From Caulobacter mirabilis (GTDB lineage Bacteria > Pseudomonadota > Alphaproteobacteria > Caulobacterales > Caulobacteraceae): DNA of 64,000 nucleotides. The stretch lies in contig NZ_CP024201.1 of NCBI RefSeq assembly GCF_002749615.1, positions 4,011,001 to 4,075,000 of the forward strand, written 5' to 3'. The notes under the pieces are model-generated. The model saw only the letters and a program-made list of their open reading frames with translations. It made no database searches and had not been told where the DNA came from. Shown here piece after piece: positions 36,422 through 44,939 of the stretch. The translations under genes and the position numbers were made by a program. Every line of letters starts with the position of its first letter. Position 1 is the stretch's first letter.

Positions 36422-37105
36422 ATGCGCATCATGGTTTTGGCGGCGGCCGCGGCGTTGCTGACGGGCGGCTGCGACCGTTTCGCCAAGACGCCGCCGGTCA
36501 AGCCCGCGCCGGGTCTGGTCGCCCTGCCCTGCGACGCCGGGAACGGCCCGCTGCGTCCGCACAGCCGCTCCTACTGCGTCGGCCAACGCCACTACGTGAC
36601 CGCGCCGGCCCGGGCGGGCCTGGCCGGCGCCGCCGAGGCCCTGATGATCCATAGCCCCGGAACGCCGGTGATCTACATGGAAGCGTCCTGGCCGCTGGGC
36701 CGTCGGCCGATGCCGCCGCACCTGTCCCACGGCGATGGACGGCAGATCGACCTGGCGCTGTTCTACACCGACGCGAAGGGCGCCGCCCTGCCCCGGCCGC
36801 CCACCAGATCAGGCTTCGGGGCCTACGAGCCGCCGAGGCGCGAGAGCGAACGACGCTGCACCGGGGCCGAGAAACGGTCGGCCCGCAACGACGGCAAGGA
36901 TCCGCCCGCCGACCGGACCTGGCGTCTCGACGAGACCCGCACGGCCGAGCTGGTCCGTCTGCTGTCCGCCGACAGGCGCGTCCGCCGCATCTTCCTGGAA
37001 CCGCATCTCAAGGCGCGGCTGGGATTTTCGAACGACCCGAAGGTTCGTTTCGCCGGCTGTCAGGCCGCCCGACACGATGACCATCTTCATGTCGATTTCT
37101 TCTGA
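36422..37105 (+). CDS. lipoprotein with LAS/M74-like peptidase motifs
   Basis: 227 aa. Start at the ATG preceded by ACGGAGGGCGGGCGG. N-terminal signal with a lipobox-like LLTGGC (Cys17), so probably membrane-anchored. The motif HGDGRQIDLALFY gives the His...Asp of LAS metallopeptidases, and RHDDHLHVDFF near the C-terminus gives the HxH found in MepA (M74). The protein is shorter than MepA and the similarity is weak outside these motifs. A peptidoglycan endopeptidase role is inferred. It lies just upstream of rpoH. Confidence 0.6.
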   Translation: MRIMVLAAAAALLTGGCDRFAKTPPVKPAPGLVALPCDAGNGPLRPHSRSYCVGQRHYVTAPARAGLAGAAEALMIHSPGTPVIYMEASWPLGRRPMPPHLSHGDGRQIDLALFYTDAKGAALPRPPTRSGFGAYEPPRRESERRCTGAEKRSARNDGKDPPADRTWRLDETRTAELVRLLSADRRVRRIFLEPHLKARLGFSNDPKVRFAGCQAARHDDHLHVDFF

Positions 37106-37115
37106 GATGCTTCCC

Positions 37116-37158
37116 TTGCGTGAGCGCCTGCATCTTTTCTGACAACGCACTCACGCAA
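37116..37158 (+). promoter_or_regulatory. inverted repeat after the lipoprotein gene
   Basis: TTGCGTGAG (37116-37124) and CTCACGCAA (37150-37158) are exact reverse complements 25 bases apart. The pair could form a stem ending the upstream transcript or a regulatory site in the rpoH leader. Confidence 0.4.
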
Positions 37159-37206
37159 ACTCGATTTCCGACTCCCATAGTCGGACATTACAAATCGGTC
37201 ACTGGC

Positions 37207-37234
37207 CTTAAAAATTCCGATCGGGCTTCCTATC
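37207..37234 (+). promoter_or_regulatory. possible sigma-32 promoter of rpoH
   Basis: CTTAAAA (37207-37213) and TTCCTATC (37227-37234) have roughly heat-shock spacing and resemble, weakly, the CTTGAAA/CCCCAT elements used by RpoH. Self-regulation of rpoH through such a promoter is known in Caulobacter; here it rests on motif similarity alone. Confidence 0.3.
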
Positions 37235-37312
37235 TCAGGACCCGAATGGGGGCGGACGACGGGGTCTTTTTGTGTCCCGACGGTCCGCTGAGTACGAAAG
37301 GGGATAGATATC

Positions 37313-38200
37313 ATGGCTGCAAACGCGCTCGCACTCATGTCGCCGGAAGGCGGTCTGTCGCGCTACCTCACCGAAATCCGCAAGTTCCCGATGCTGGCCA
37401 AGGACGAGGAGTTCATGCTCGCCAAGGCCTGGCGGGAGCATGAAGACTCCGAAGCCGCCCACAAGCTGGTCACCAGCCACCTGCGCCTCGTGGCCAAGAT
37501 CGCCATGGGCTACCGCGGCTACGGCCTGCCCATCGGGGAAGTGATCTCCGAGGGCAACGTCGGCCTGATGCAGGCGGTGAAGAAGTTCGAGCCGGACAAG
37601 GGCTTCCGCCTGGCCACCTACGCCATGTGGTGGATTCGCGCCTCGATCCAGGAGTACATCCTGCGCAGCTGGTCGCTCGTGAAGATGGGCACCACCGCGG
37701 CGCAGAAGAAGCTGTTCTTCAACCTGCGCAAGGCCAAGAGCCAGATCAGCGCCTTCGAGGAAGGCGATCTGCTGCCCGAACATGTGTCGCAGATCGCCAC
37801 CAAGCTGGGCGTGCAGGAGGACGAGGTCATCTCGATGAACCGTCGCCTGTCCGGCGGCGACGCCTCGCTGAACGCGCCGATGCGCGCCGACGGCGAAAGC
37901 GAGTGGCAGGACTGGCTGGCCGACGACAACGCCGTCAGCCAGGAAGAGATCGTCGCGGAAAACGAAGAGAAGACCCTGCGCATGGGCCTGCTCGAAGAGG
38001 CGATGGCGGAACTCACCGACCGTGAGAAGCACATCCTCACCGAGCGCCGCCTGAAGGACAGTCCGACGACCCTCGAAGATCTGGCCGCCGAATACGGCGT
38101 CAGCCGCGAGCGGGTTCGTCAGATCGAAGTCCGCGCCTTCGAAAAGCTGCAGAAGTCCATGCGCGCCGCCGCGCTGGAGCGGAACCTGGTCGAGGCGTAG
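37313..38200 (+). CDS. rpoH: RNA polymerase heat-shock sigma factor (sigma-32)
   Basis: 295 aa, normal RpoH length. Region 2 spans about 55-125 (GNVGLMQAVKKFEPDKGFRLATYAMWWIRASIQ). The RpoH box QKKLFFNLR at 131-139 is diagnostic of the sigma-32 group. Region 4 HTH near 250-285 (LEDLAAEYGVSRERVRQIE). It directs transcription of chaperone and protease genes. The start follows GAAAGGGGATAGATATC. A strong terminator follows 21 bp after the stop. Confidence 0.97.
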   Translation: MAANALALMSPEGGLSRYLTEIRKFPMLAKDEEFMLAKAWREHEDSEAAHKLVTSHLRLVAKIAMGYRGYGLPIGEVISEGNVGLMQAVKKFEPDKGFRLATYAMWWIRASIQEYILRSWSLVKMGTTAAQKKLFFNLRKAKSQISAFEEGDLLPEHVSQIATKLGVQEDEVISMNRRLSGGDASLNAPMRADGESEWQDWLADDNAVSQEEIVAENEEKTLRMGLLEEAMAELTDREKHILTERRLKDSPTTLEDLAAEYGVSRERVRQIEVRAFEKLQKSMRAAALERNLVEA

Positions 38201-38221
38201 AGCTTCGATCGCCTGAACGAG

Positions 38222-38260
38222 AAAGGCCCGGACGGTCTCGACCGTCCGGGCCTTTTTCTT
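38222..38260 (+). terminator. intrinsic terminator of rpoH
   Basis: A perfect 15-bp stem (arm AAAGGCCCGGACGGT, loop CTCG) followed by TTCTT; with the leading A-run it can also end the convergent response-regulator gene. The strongest terminator in the window. Confidence 0.93.
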
Positions 38261-38273
38261 GCGCCAAGGCGGA

Positions 38274-39083
38274 TCAGGCCGCGCGGGCCGCGGCCGCTTC
38301 CTCTTCCTTCGGCATGAAGGTCAGCAGGGCGCCGATGGCGACCCGCAGGCCGGACTTGTCGGGCGAGCCCTCGGTCGGCAGCAGCCGGGCCATGGCGGCG
38401 GCGGCTTCGACCAGCTTCATGTCGCCCACGGCCACGCCGGCCTTCTGCAGCTCCAGCGCCTGGGTGGCCAGGGCGCGGCGGGCCTGCATCCAGTCGTCGT
38501 CCAGCGAGCCGGCGGCGGCGCGGACGATCTTCAACGCCTGCAGCAGCCGCGCCTGGTCGGGCGTCATCCGGGCGTCGGTCTTGCGCTTGCGCGGGCCCTG
38601 GTATTCGGCCGAGTTGAACCGGCGGCGATCGGGGCCGACGTACTGCACCGCCTCGACCCAGTCGCGCGGCTTCAGCGCCACGGCCTCGAGCCGGCGCAGC
38701 AGGTCCTTCATCGTGAAGGGCTTGCGCAGGAACTCGTGCACGCCGGCGTCGCGGGCGCCCAGGATGGTCTGGGCGGTCGCCTCGCCGGTGACCATGATGA
38801 TCGGAGCCTTGCGGCACGGGAAGTCGCTGCGCCGAATCGCGCGGGCCAGGCGGGCGCCGTCCAGGCCCGGGCCGGAGTGCTCGACGAAGATCAGCTGTGG
38901 ATCGATCATCTGCACGGCCTGCATGGCCTTCGCGTCGGTCGGCGCGTGCCACATCTGACCGGTCGAGATGGTCCGCAGCAGTTCCTGCAACAGCTTGACC
39001 GACGCCGGCTGCGCGTCGACGACCAGCACGCGCTGCAGGTGGGGCGCCAGTCTCTGGAAGAGCTTCTGTTCGTCGTTGAACAC
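38274..39083 (-). CDS. receiver-domain protein with Glu at the phosphoacceptor position
   Basis: 269 aa. Residues 18-130 form a receiver domain (RVLVVDAQPASVKLLQELL). The canonical phospho-Asp is replaced: in LIFVEHSGPGLDG, Glu68 lies four before the conserved Pro, where Asp is expected. The switch Thr99 (MVTGE) and Lys121 (FLRKPFT) are kept; only one of the usual acidic pair (Asp23) is present. The C-terminal 130 residues carry GPDRRRFN and coiled-coil-like helices, not a known output domain. A conserved unknown gene lies 65 bp upstream on the same strand. Confidence 0.85.
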   Translation of the reverse strand: MFNDEQKLFQRLAPHLQRVLVVDAQPASVKLLQELLRTISTGQMWHAPTDAKAMQAVQMIDPQLIFVEHSGPGLDGARLARAIRRSDFPCRKAPIIMVTGEATAQTILGARDAGVHEFLRKPFTMKDLLRRLEAVALKPRDWVEAVQYVGPDRRRFNSAEYQGPRKRKTDARMTPDQARLLQALKIVRAAAGSLDDDWMQARRALATQALELQKAGVAVGDMKLVEAAAAMARLLPTEGSPDKSGLRVAIGALLTFMPKEEEAAAARAA

Positions 39084-39148
39084 GGAGAGCCTCGGAAGAT
39101 TGGCGGCGATGCTGGCCCGGATCGGGTAAACAGCGCCTTGACGTCAGG

Positions 39149-40285
39149 TCATATCGCGAGCGGTTCGCCCAGGCTGGCCTCGAAATCCTGGAAGATGTCC
39201 ACCGCCTCGTCGACCGGCGCCACCGGCGGCCGTCCGTGCGGGAAGCGGTAGCGCCAGAAGCTGGCGATATGGGACGCGGCGCCGACCTTTTCGCCCAGCG
39301 ACAGGAACATCCGCGGCGCATCGAGCAGAAAGTTGCGGAAGGCCTTGGGATTGCCGTCGCGGGTCAGGCTGGCGAAAGCGGCGTCATAGATCCCGAGGGT
39401 GGCGTTGACGTGGCTGCGCTGGGCGGCGATCGACCGCTTCAGCCGCCGCCGGGCGCCGTCCAGATAGAGGCCCACCTCGACGTCGCGAGGTCCCGACACG
39501 GCCAGGTCGCCGATCTCCTTCATCACCGCCTGCAGCTGGGGCTGCAGGGTGGTGAGCATCCACTTGTAGTAGAGGAAGCCCTTCCAGCTGAACACGCCCT
39601 CGCGGAAGTCCTCGCCTTCCAGCATCAGGGTGACGCGCAGCGGCTCGAGCCGCTCGTCGACGTCGGTGGAGAGGAGGGCTTCGACCAGCCGCGCCGTATA
39701 GGCCCCGCCGCCGGCGTTCTCGTAGGCCAGCCGGATCAGTTCCTCGATCTGCATGGCCACATAGCCCTGCATCGCGTCGAGGTCGGCGGGCGAGATGGCG
39801 AAATAGAAGGGCGCGACCTCATGGCCGTGCCGCCGCAGGTGTTCGCGCAGCAGGAACGGGTCCAGCGACGGCAGCCTGTCGAGCAGGCGCAGGATGCGGA
39901 TGTCCTGGTCCAGCGACCGGCTGTCGGCGCAGGCCTCGCGCAACAGCTCCATCCAGCCGCGCTGGCCGATGAAGAACGACTGGCCGCCCAGACCCAGATC
40001 GCTGCGCTCGAACGGCACGATGATCTTGGTCGCCGACGTCCGGTAGTCGTCGAACAGATAGGTCTCGTCGAGCCTCAGCCGGTGCTTGAGGATGAAGCAG
40101 GCGTTGAGCACCCGGTTGCGGAACAGCGGCCGCTCTTCCCAATCCGGGCGCTCGCCATGCTTCTGGGCGACGGCCAGCAGGTTGAGCACGCGACTGGTGG
40201 ACGCCGTCCGCTCCAGCGCCCGCAGGCTGCGGGAGGTGCGGTCGGCGTTCGCCGTCAGCCCAATCGCGCGTCTCTTCCCCCGCAC
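39149..40285 (-). CDS. conserved protein of unknown function
   Basis: 378 aa from a GTG with GCGGGGG five bases upstream; a TTG at 40300 would add five residues. The sequence is mostly alpha-helical and hydrophilic, with no signal peptide or membrane segment. Notable stretches are FRNRVLNACFILKHRLRLDE and FSWKGFLYYKWMLTTLQP. I do not recognise a domain. Its position next to the Glu-type receiver gene suggests they act together, but there is no direct evidence. Confidence 0.75.
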   Translation of the reverse strand: MRGKRRAIGLTANADRTSRSLRALERTASTSRVLNLLAVAQKHGERPDWEERPLFRNRVLNACFILKHRLRLDETYLFDDYRTSATKIIVPFERSDLGLGGQSFFIGQRGWMELLREACADSRSLDQDIRILRLLDRLPSLDPFLLREHLRRHGHEVAPFYFAISPADLDAMQGYVAMQIEELIRLAYENAGGGAYTARLVEALLSTDVDERLEPLRVTLMLEGEDFREGVFSWKGFLYYKWMLTTLQPQLQAVMKEIGDLAVSGPRDVEVGLYLDGARRRLKRSIAAQRSHVNATLGIYDAAFASLTRDGNPKAFRNFLLDAPRMFLSLGEKVGAASHIASFWRYRFPHGRPPVAPVDEAVDIFQDFEASLGEPLAI

Positions 40286-40366
40286 TCGATCCCCCGCCAA
40301 GTCCAGCGAAGGGGTCTAAGCCAGGAGCCTATAAGCAATCCCTAACCCTGATTGGGCTAGCGGGCC

Positions 40367-41653
40367 TCAGCCCTGGAACGGATCGCGCATCAGGATGGTG
40401 TCGTCGCGCTCGGGGCTCGTCGACAGCAGGGCGACCGGCGCCTGGATCAGTTCCTCGATGCGCCGCACGTACTTGATGGCGTTGGCGTTGAGGTCCTTGA
40501 ACGAACGGGCGCCGGCGGTGCTTTCCTCCCAGCCGTCCATCTCCTCGTAGATCGGCACGGCCGCGGCCTGATCGCGCATGCCGGCGGGCAGGTAGTCGAC
40601 CACGCGGTCGCCGATCCGGTAGCCGACGCAGATCTTGAGAGTCTTCAAGCCGTCCAGGACGTCCAGCTTGGTCAGGGCGATGCCGTCGATGCCGTTGATG
40701 GCGACCGACTGGCGCACCAGGATCGCGTCGAACCAGCCGCAGCGGCGCGGCCGGCCGGTGTTGACGCCCACCTCGCGGCCGACGGTGGCCAGGTGCTTGC
40801 CGACCTCGTCGTCCAGCTCTGCGGCGAAGGGGCCCTCGCCGACGCGGGTGGTGTAGGCCTTCACGATGCCCAGGACATAGCCCGGCCCCTTCGGCCCCAT
40901 GCCCGAGCCCGCCGCGGCCTGGCCGGCGACGGTGTTGGACGAGGTCACGAACGGATAGGTGCCATGATCGACGTCGAGCAGAGCCCCCTGGGCGCCCTCG
41001 AACAGGATGCGTTGGCCCTTGCGGTGGGCTTCGTCCAGCAAACGCCAGGCCGGCCGGGCGTAAGGCAGGATCTTCGGGGCCAACGCCATCAGGTCGTCGA
41101 ACAGGGCCTGGGCGTCGGCCTCAGGCAGGCCCAGGCCCTTGCGCAGCGCGCCGTGGTGGGAGAGCAGACGATCGATCTTGGGCTTCAGCGCCTCGGGATC
41201 GGCCAGGTCGGCGACGCGGATCGCGCGGCGGCCGACCTTGTCCTCATAGGCCGGGCCGATACCGCGGCCGGTGGTGCCGATCTTCTGGCTCGAGGCGGCC
41301 TCGCGGGCCTGGTCCAGGTCGCGGTGCAGCGGCAGGATCAGGCAGGCGTTGTCCGCCAGGACCAGCAGTTCGGGCGTGATCGCCACGCCCTGGTCGGCGA
41401 TCTTCTCGATCTCGCCCAGCAGGTGCCAGGGGTCGACGACGACGCCGTTGCCGATCACCGACAGCTTGCCCTGGACCACGCCCGAGGGCAGCAGGGCGAG
41501 CTTGTAGACCTTGCCGTCGACCACGAGCGTGTGGCCGGCGTTGTGGCCGCCCTGGAACCGCACGACCACGTCGGCGCGGTTGCTCAGCCAGTCGACGATC
41601 TTGCCCTTGCCCTCATCGCCCCACTGGGCGCCGACGACGGTCACGTTGCTCAT
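40367..41653 (-). CDS. purA: adenylosuccinate synthetase
   Basis: 428 aa. It has [19 protein letters not shown] (the GTP-binding and catalytic Asp region, residues 5-23), the catalytic His in [11 protein letters not shown], and [17 protein letters not shown] and [12 protein letters not shown] in the core. It joins IMP and aspartate in AMP synthesis. A TPR gene lies upstream on the same strand; the 138-bp gap carries a short hairpin (41737-41753). Confidence 0.98.
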   Translation of the reverse strand: MSNVTVVGAQWGDEGKGKIVDWLSNRADVVVRFQGGHNAGHTLVVDGKVYKLALLPSGVVQGKLSVIGNGVVVDPWHLLGEIEKIADQGVAITPELLVLADNACLILPLHRDLDQAREAASSQKIGTTGRGIGPAYEDKVGRRAIRVADLADPEALKPKIDRLLSHHGALRKGLGLPEADAQALFDDLMALAPKILPYARPAWRLLDEAHRKGQRILFEGAQGALLDVDHGTYPFVTSSNTVAGQAAAGSGMGPKGPGYVLGIVKAYTTRVGEGPFAAELDDEVGKHLATVGREVGVNTGRPRRCGWFDAILVRQSVAINGIDGIALTKLDVLDGLKTLKICVGYRIGDRVVDYLPAGMRDQAAAVPIYEEMDGWEESTAGARSFKDLNANAIKYVRRIEELIQAPVALLSTSPERDDTILMRDPFQG

Positions 41654-41736
41654 TGGATGCGATCCTTCCGCCTGCCGGGACGATCCAGCGCGCCCTTCGA
41701 CAGGCTCCTCGGCGCGTGGACTTGGATCAATTGTGG

Positions 41737-41753
41737 GGCCGTTCGAAACGGCC
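41737..41753 (-). terminator. short hairpin after the TPR gene
   Basis: GGCCGTT, loop CGA, AACGGCC is a perfect 7-bp stem between the TPR gene and purA, followed on the minus strand by CCACAATTG. Probably a weak terminator. Confidence 0.45.
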
Positions 41754-41791
41754 GGGCGCCGTATAGCGAGATCGCCCGCGGACGTCCAGCC

Positions 41792-42637
41792 TCAGGAGCC
41801 GCTGCCCCGCATCGCGTCCCAGGACCGGCCCTGGCCGGTCGGCGCGCGCTCAGTGGCGGCCTTCAGCCAGGCGACATTGTTGGCGGCCTGGTCGGGGGGG
41901 AGGTCCTGGCGCACCAGCTGCTCGGCCTCGGCGACGCGGCCCTGCAGCCCGATCACCAGGGCCAGGTTCTGGCGCACCTTGGCGTCGGCGCGCCCCGAGG
42001 CCGCAGCCTGGCGCAGCATCTGTTCGGCGCGCGGCAGGTCGCCGTGACCGGCGTAGTACATGCCCATGTTGCTCAGCACCGCCGGCTCGTTCGGCGCCAG
42101 CGCCAGGGCCTGCCGATGGTAGGCCAGGGCCTCGTCGTCGCGCCCGGCCTGCTCGGTCGCCACCGCCAGCAGCGACACCGGCCGCCAATCCCGCGGCGCG
42201 AGGGCCTGGGCCTTCTTCGCCGGCTCGATGGCGTAGAAGCCCTGTCCCCGGCCGATCTGGGCCCGGGCCGACTCCAGCAGCAGGTCGAGATTGTCCGGCG
42301 CGATGATCAGGGCGCGGGCCGCCGCGTCGGCCGCCTCCTCGTACCGTCCCATCTGGCGCATGGCCTGGGTCACGCCCAGACCCGCCTCTATATCGCGCCC
42401 ATCGACCTCAAGCTGGCTGGCCCAGAAGGCGGCGCGGGCGAAGGGATCGAGCCGGCGGGCTTCTGCACGCTGCTGCGGCGTCGCCTTCACGGCCGCCGGA
42501 GGCGCGGCGACGGCCGGCGCAGTCGCCGTCGCCGTCGCCGTCGCGACGTCCTTGGCGGGCTTCGGCGCCTCGACGGCCAGAACCGGTCCGGCGGCGAGGG
42601 CCAGGACTGTTGCGACGAGGGCCGGCGTGCGACACAT
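41792..42637 (-). CDS. exported TPR-repeat protein
   Basis: 281 aa. Signal peptide MCRTPALVATVLALAAGPVLA, an Ala/Thr/Pro linker, then at least four tetratricopeptide repeats between about 85 and 245 (for example YEEAADAAARALIIAPDNL, DDEALAYHRQALALAPNEP, LPRAEQMLRQAAASG). The arrangement resembles periplasmic TadD-like scaffold proteins, but no pilus genes are nearby. Likely protein-protein interaction in the periplasm. Confidence 0.85.
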   Translation of the reverse strand: MCRTPALVATVLALAAGPVLAVEAPKPAKDVATATATATAPAVAAPPAAVKATPQQRAEARRLDPFARAAFWASQLEVDGRDIEAGLGVTQAMRQMGRYEEAADAAARALIIAPDNLDLLLESARAQIGRGQGFYAIEPAKKAQALAPRDWRPVSLLAVATEQAGRDDEALAYHRQALALAPNEPAVLSNMGMYYAGHGDLPRAEQMLRQAAASGRADAKVRQNLALVIGLQGRVAEAEQLVRQDLPPDQAANNVAWLKAATERAPTGQGRSWDAMRGSGS

Positions 42638-42716
42638 GAGGGGCGAGCCTTTCGCGAGGGTGGCCCCCAGCTTCCACCGCCCGGCTCAAGGAATCGTTAA
42701 GCATAATTCCAAGGCC

Positions 42717-44096
42717 ATGACCGAAGTCCTGCTGACCGCCGCCGAGCGCGACCCGACCCCCATCATCATCATCGCCGAGGATGCGCTGGACGCCCTTTCC
42801 CCGTTCGAGCGCGGCCTGGCCGAGGCGACCGACTTCAAGGGCAAGGCCGGCCAGGCGCTGGCCGTGCCGGGCGACGACGGCAAGACGGTGCGGGTGCTGT
42901 TCGGGATCGGCGATCCGGCCAAGGCGTCGGCCATGCTGTTCCGCGGCCTGCCCTCGAAGCTGGCGGTCGGCGACTATCGCCTGGACGGCCTGCCCGACGG
43001 CGTCGACGCCGGCCAGGCGGCCCTGGCCTTCGCGCTGGGCAGCTACGGCTTCGACCGCTACCGCAAGGCGCGGGACCAACACGCGCGGCTGGTCGTCGGC
43101 GACCTGGCGGAGGCGGAAGAAATCCGCACCATCGCCCACGCCTGCGCCCTGGCCCGGGACATGGTCAACACGCCGGCCAACGACATGGGGCCGCTGCAGA
43201 TCGAGACCATCGCCCGCGAGATCGCCGAGCAGTACGGCGCAGCCTTCACGGTCACGACCGGCGACGACCTGCTGGCGGAGGGCTATCCGGCCGTCCACGC
43301 CGTCGGCCGCGCCGCCGATCCGGCCCGCGCGCCGCGCTTCGTGGAGATCCAGTGGGGCGAGGCCGACAAGCCGCTGGTCGCCGTGGTCGGCAAGGGCGTG
43401 GTTTTCGACACCGGCGGCCTGGACATCAAGCCGGCGGCCGGCATGCGGCTGATGAAGAAGGACATGGGCGGCGCCGCCCACGCCCTGGCGTTGGGCCGAA
43501 TGCTGATGGCCGCCGATCTGCCGATCCGCGTGGCCGTGCTCGTTCCGATCGTCGAGAACGCGATCAGTGGCGACGCGATGCGTCCCGGCGACGTGCTGGA
43601 CACCCGCAAGGGCCTGACCGTCGAGGTGGGCAACACCGACGCCGAGGGCCGGCTGATCCTGTGCGACGCCCTGACCCGCGCCGGGGAGCTGGAGCCGGTG
43701 CTGACCGTCGACCTGGCCACGCTGACCGGCGCCGCGCGCATCGCGCTGGGCCCGCAGGTGATCCCTTTCTACACCGACGACGAGGACCTGGCCGCCGACC
43801 TGGCCGCCGCCGCCGCCGCCGTCGCCGACCCGCTGTGGCGCATGCCGCTGTGGCCCGGCTACGAGGAGGCCCTGGACGGCGACATCGCCGATCTGAAGAA
43901 CGACCCCGACGCCTGGGCCCAGGCCGGCTCGGTCACCGCCGCCCTCTATCTGAAGCGGTTCGCCCCAGCCGTCGGCAGCTGGGTCCATTTCGATATCTTC
44001 GCCTGGAACCCCAAAGGCCGTCCGGGCCATCCGGTGGGCGCCGAGGCCCAGGCGGTCCGCGCCCTGTACGCGATGATCAAGGGCCGCTTCTCGTGA
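42717..44096 (+). CDS. M17-family leucyl aminopeptidase
   Basis: 459 aa from the ATG giving MTEVLLTAAERDPTPIII. Peptidase domain with GKGVVFDTGGLDIKPAAGM (metal-binding Lys and Asp), the M17 signature NTDAEGRLILCDAL, and LTGAARIALGP. It removes N-terminal residues from peptides in the cytoplasm as a hexamer. The stop overlaps the GTG of the downstream NlpC/P60 gene by four bases, so expression is coupled. Confidence 0.93.
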   Translation: MTEVLLTAAERDPTPIIIIAEDALDALSPFERGLAEATDFKGKAGQALAVPGDDGKTVRVLFGIGDPAKASAMLFRGLPSKLAVGDYRLDGLPDGVDAGQAALAFALGSYGFDRYRKARDQHARLVVGDLAEAEEIRTIAHACALARDMVNTPANDMGPLQIETIAREIAEQYGAAFTVTTGDDLLAEGYPAVHAVGRAADPARAPRFVEIQWGEADKPLVAVVGKGVVFDTGGLDIKPAAGMRLMKKDMGGAAHALALGRMLMAADLPIRVAVLVPIVENAISGDAMRPGDVLDTRKGLTVEVGNTDAEGRLILCDALTRAGELEPVLTVDLATLTGAARIALGPQVIPFYTDDEDLAADLAAAAAAVADPLWRMPLWPGYEEALDGDIADLKNDPDAWAQAGSVTAALYLKRFAPAVGSWVHFDIFAWNPKGRPGHPVGAEAQAVRALYAMIKGRFS

Positions 44097-44935
44097 GCCA
44101 GCCGGATCGCCGCCTGACCCTGATTCGTGACGGCGTGGCCGCCCGGGTCCTGGAGGGCGTGGTCGCCGCCGATCGCTACCTGGACCCTACGGCGCGCCAG
44201 TGCGCGGTCACCGCCGCGGCGATCCGCAAGACCCCCGCACCCGACGCGGAGCAGGAAGACCAGCTGCTGTTCGGCGAAGTCTTCGACATGCTGCTTGAGG
44301 AGGGCGGGTTCTCGTTCGGCCAGGCCCGCCGCGACGGTTATGTCGGTTGGGTCGAGACGGCCGCCCTGCACAGCCCGATCGAGGCCGCCACCCACCGCGT
44401 CCACGCCCTGCGCACCTACGGATTCAGCCGGCCGGACATCAAGTCGAGGCCCATCGGCCTCTACACCATGAACGCCCTGGTGACGGTCGAGGCGCGCGAG
44501 GGCCGGTTCGTGAAGGCGGTCGGCTCAGGCTGGTTCATCGAGGCGCATCTGGCCCCCGTCGGCCTGGCGCTGGCGACCGATCCGGCGACGGTGGCGGAGA
44601 AGTTCCTGGGCGCGGTCTATCAGTGGGGCGGCCGCGAGAGCCTCGGCCTGGACTGCTCTGGCCTGATCCAGCAGGCGTTGACCGCCTGCGGCCGCGCCTG
44701 CCCGCGCGACACCGACATGCAGCAGGCCGGCCTCGGAACGCCGATCCAGGACGACCATCCGCGCCGCGGCGACCTGGTGTTCTGGAAGGGCCATGTGGCG
44801 ATGATGCTGGACGAGACCCGCATGATCCACGCCAACGCCCACCATATGGCGGTGGCGATCGAGCCCCTGGCCGACGCCATTGTCCGTATTCGCAACAACG
44901 GCGGCGGCGAGCCCACGGCCTATCGGCGGCCGTGA
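44093..44935 (+). CDS. NlpC/P60-family C40 peptidase
   Basis: 280 aa from a GTG that overlaps the aminopeptidase stop. N-terminal SH3-like domains (about 1-150, GYVGWVETAAL), then the NlpC/P60 domain with the catalytic Cys in GLDCSGLIQQAL (about 188), His in GHVAMMLDE and a polar residue after HANAHHM. No signal peptide is seen, so it may act on cytosolic murein peptides. Pairing of M17 with C40 fits recycling of wall peptides such as L-Ala-gamma-D-Glu-DAP. Confidence 0.92.
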   Translation: MSQPDRRLTLIRDGVAARVLEGVVAADRYLDPTARQCAVTAAAIRKTPAPDAEQEDQLLFGEVFDMLLEEGGFSFGQARRDGYVGWVETAALHSPIEAATHRVHALRTYGFSRPDIKSRPIGLYTMNALVTVEAREGRFVKAVGSGWFIEAHLAPVGLALATDPATVAEKFLGAVYQWGGRESLGLDCSGLIQQALTACGRACPRDTDMQQAGLGTPIQDDHPRRGDLVFWKGHVAMMLDETRMIHANAHHMAVAIEPLADAIVRIRNNGGGEPTAYRRP

Positions 44936-44939
44936 TCGG

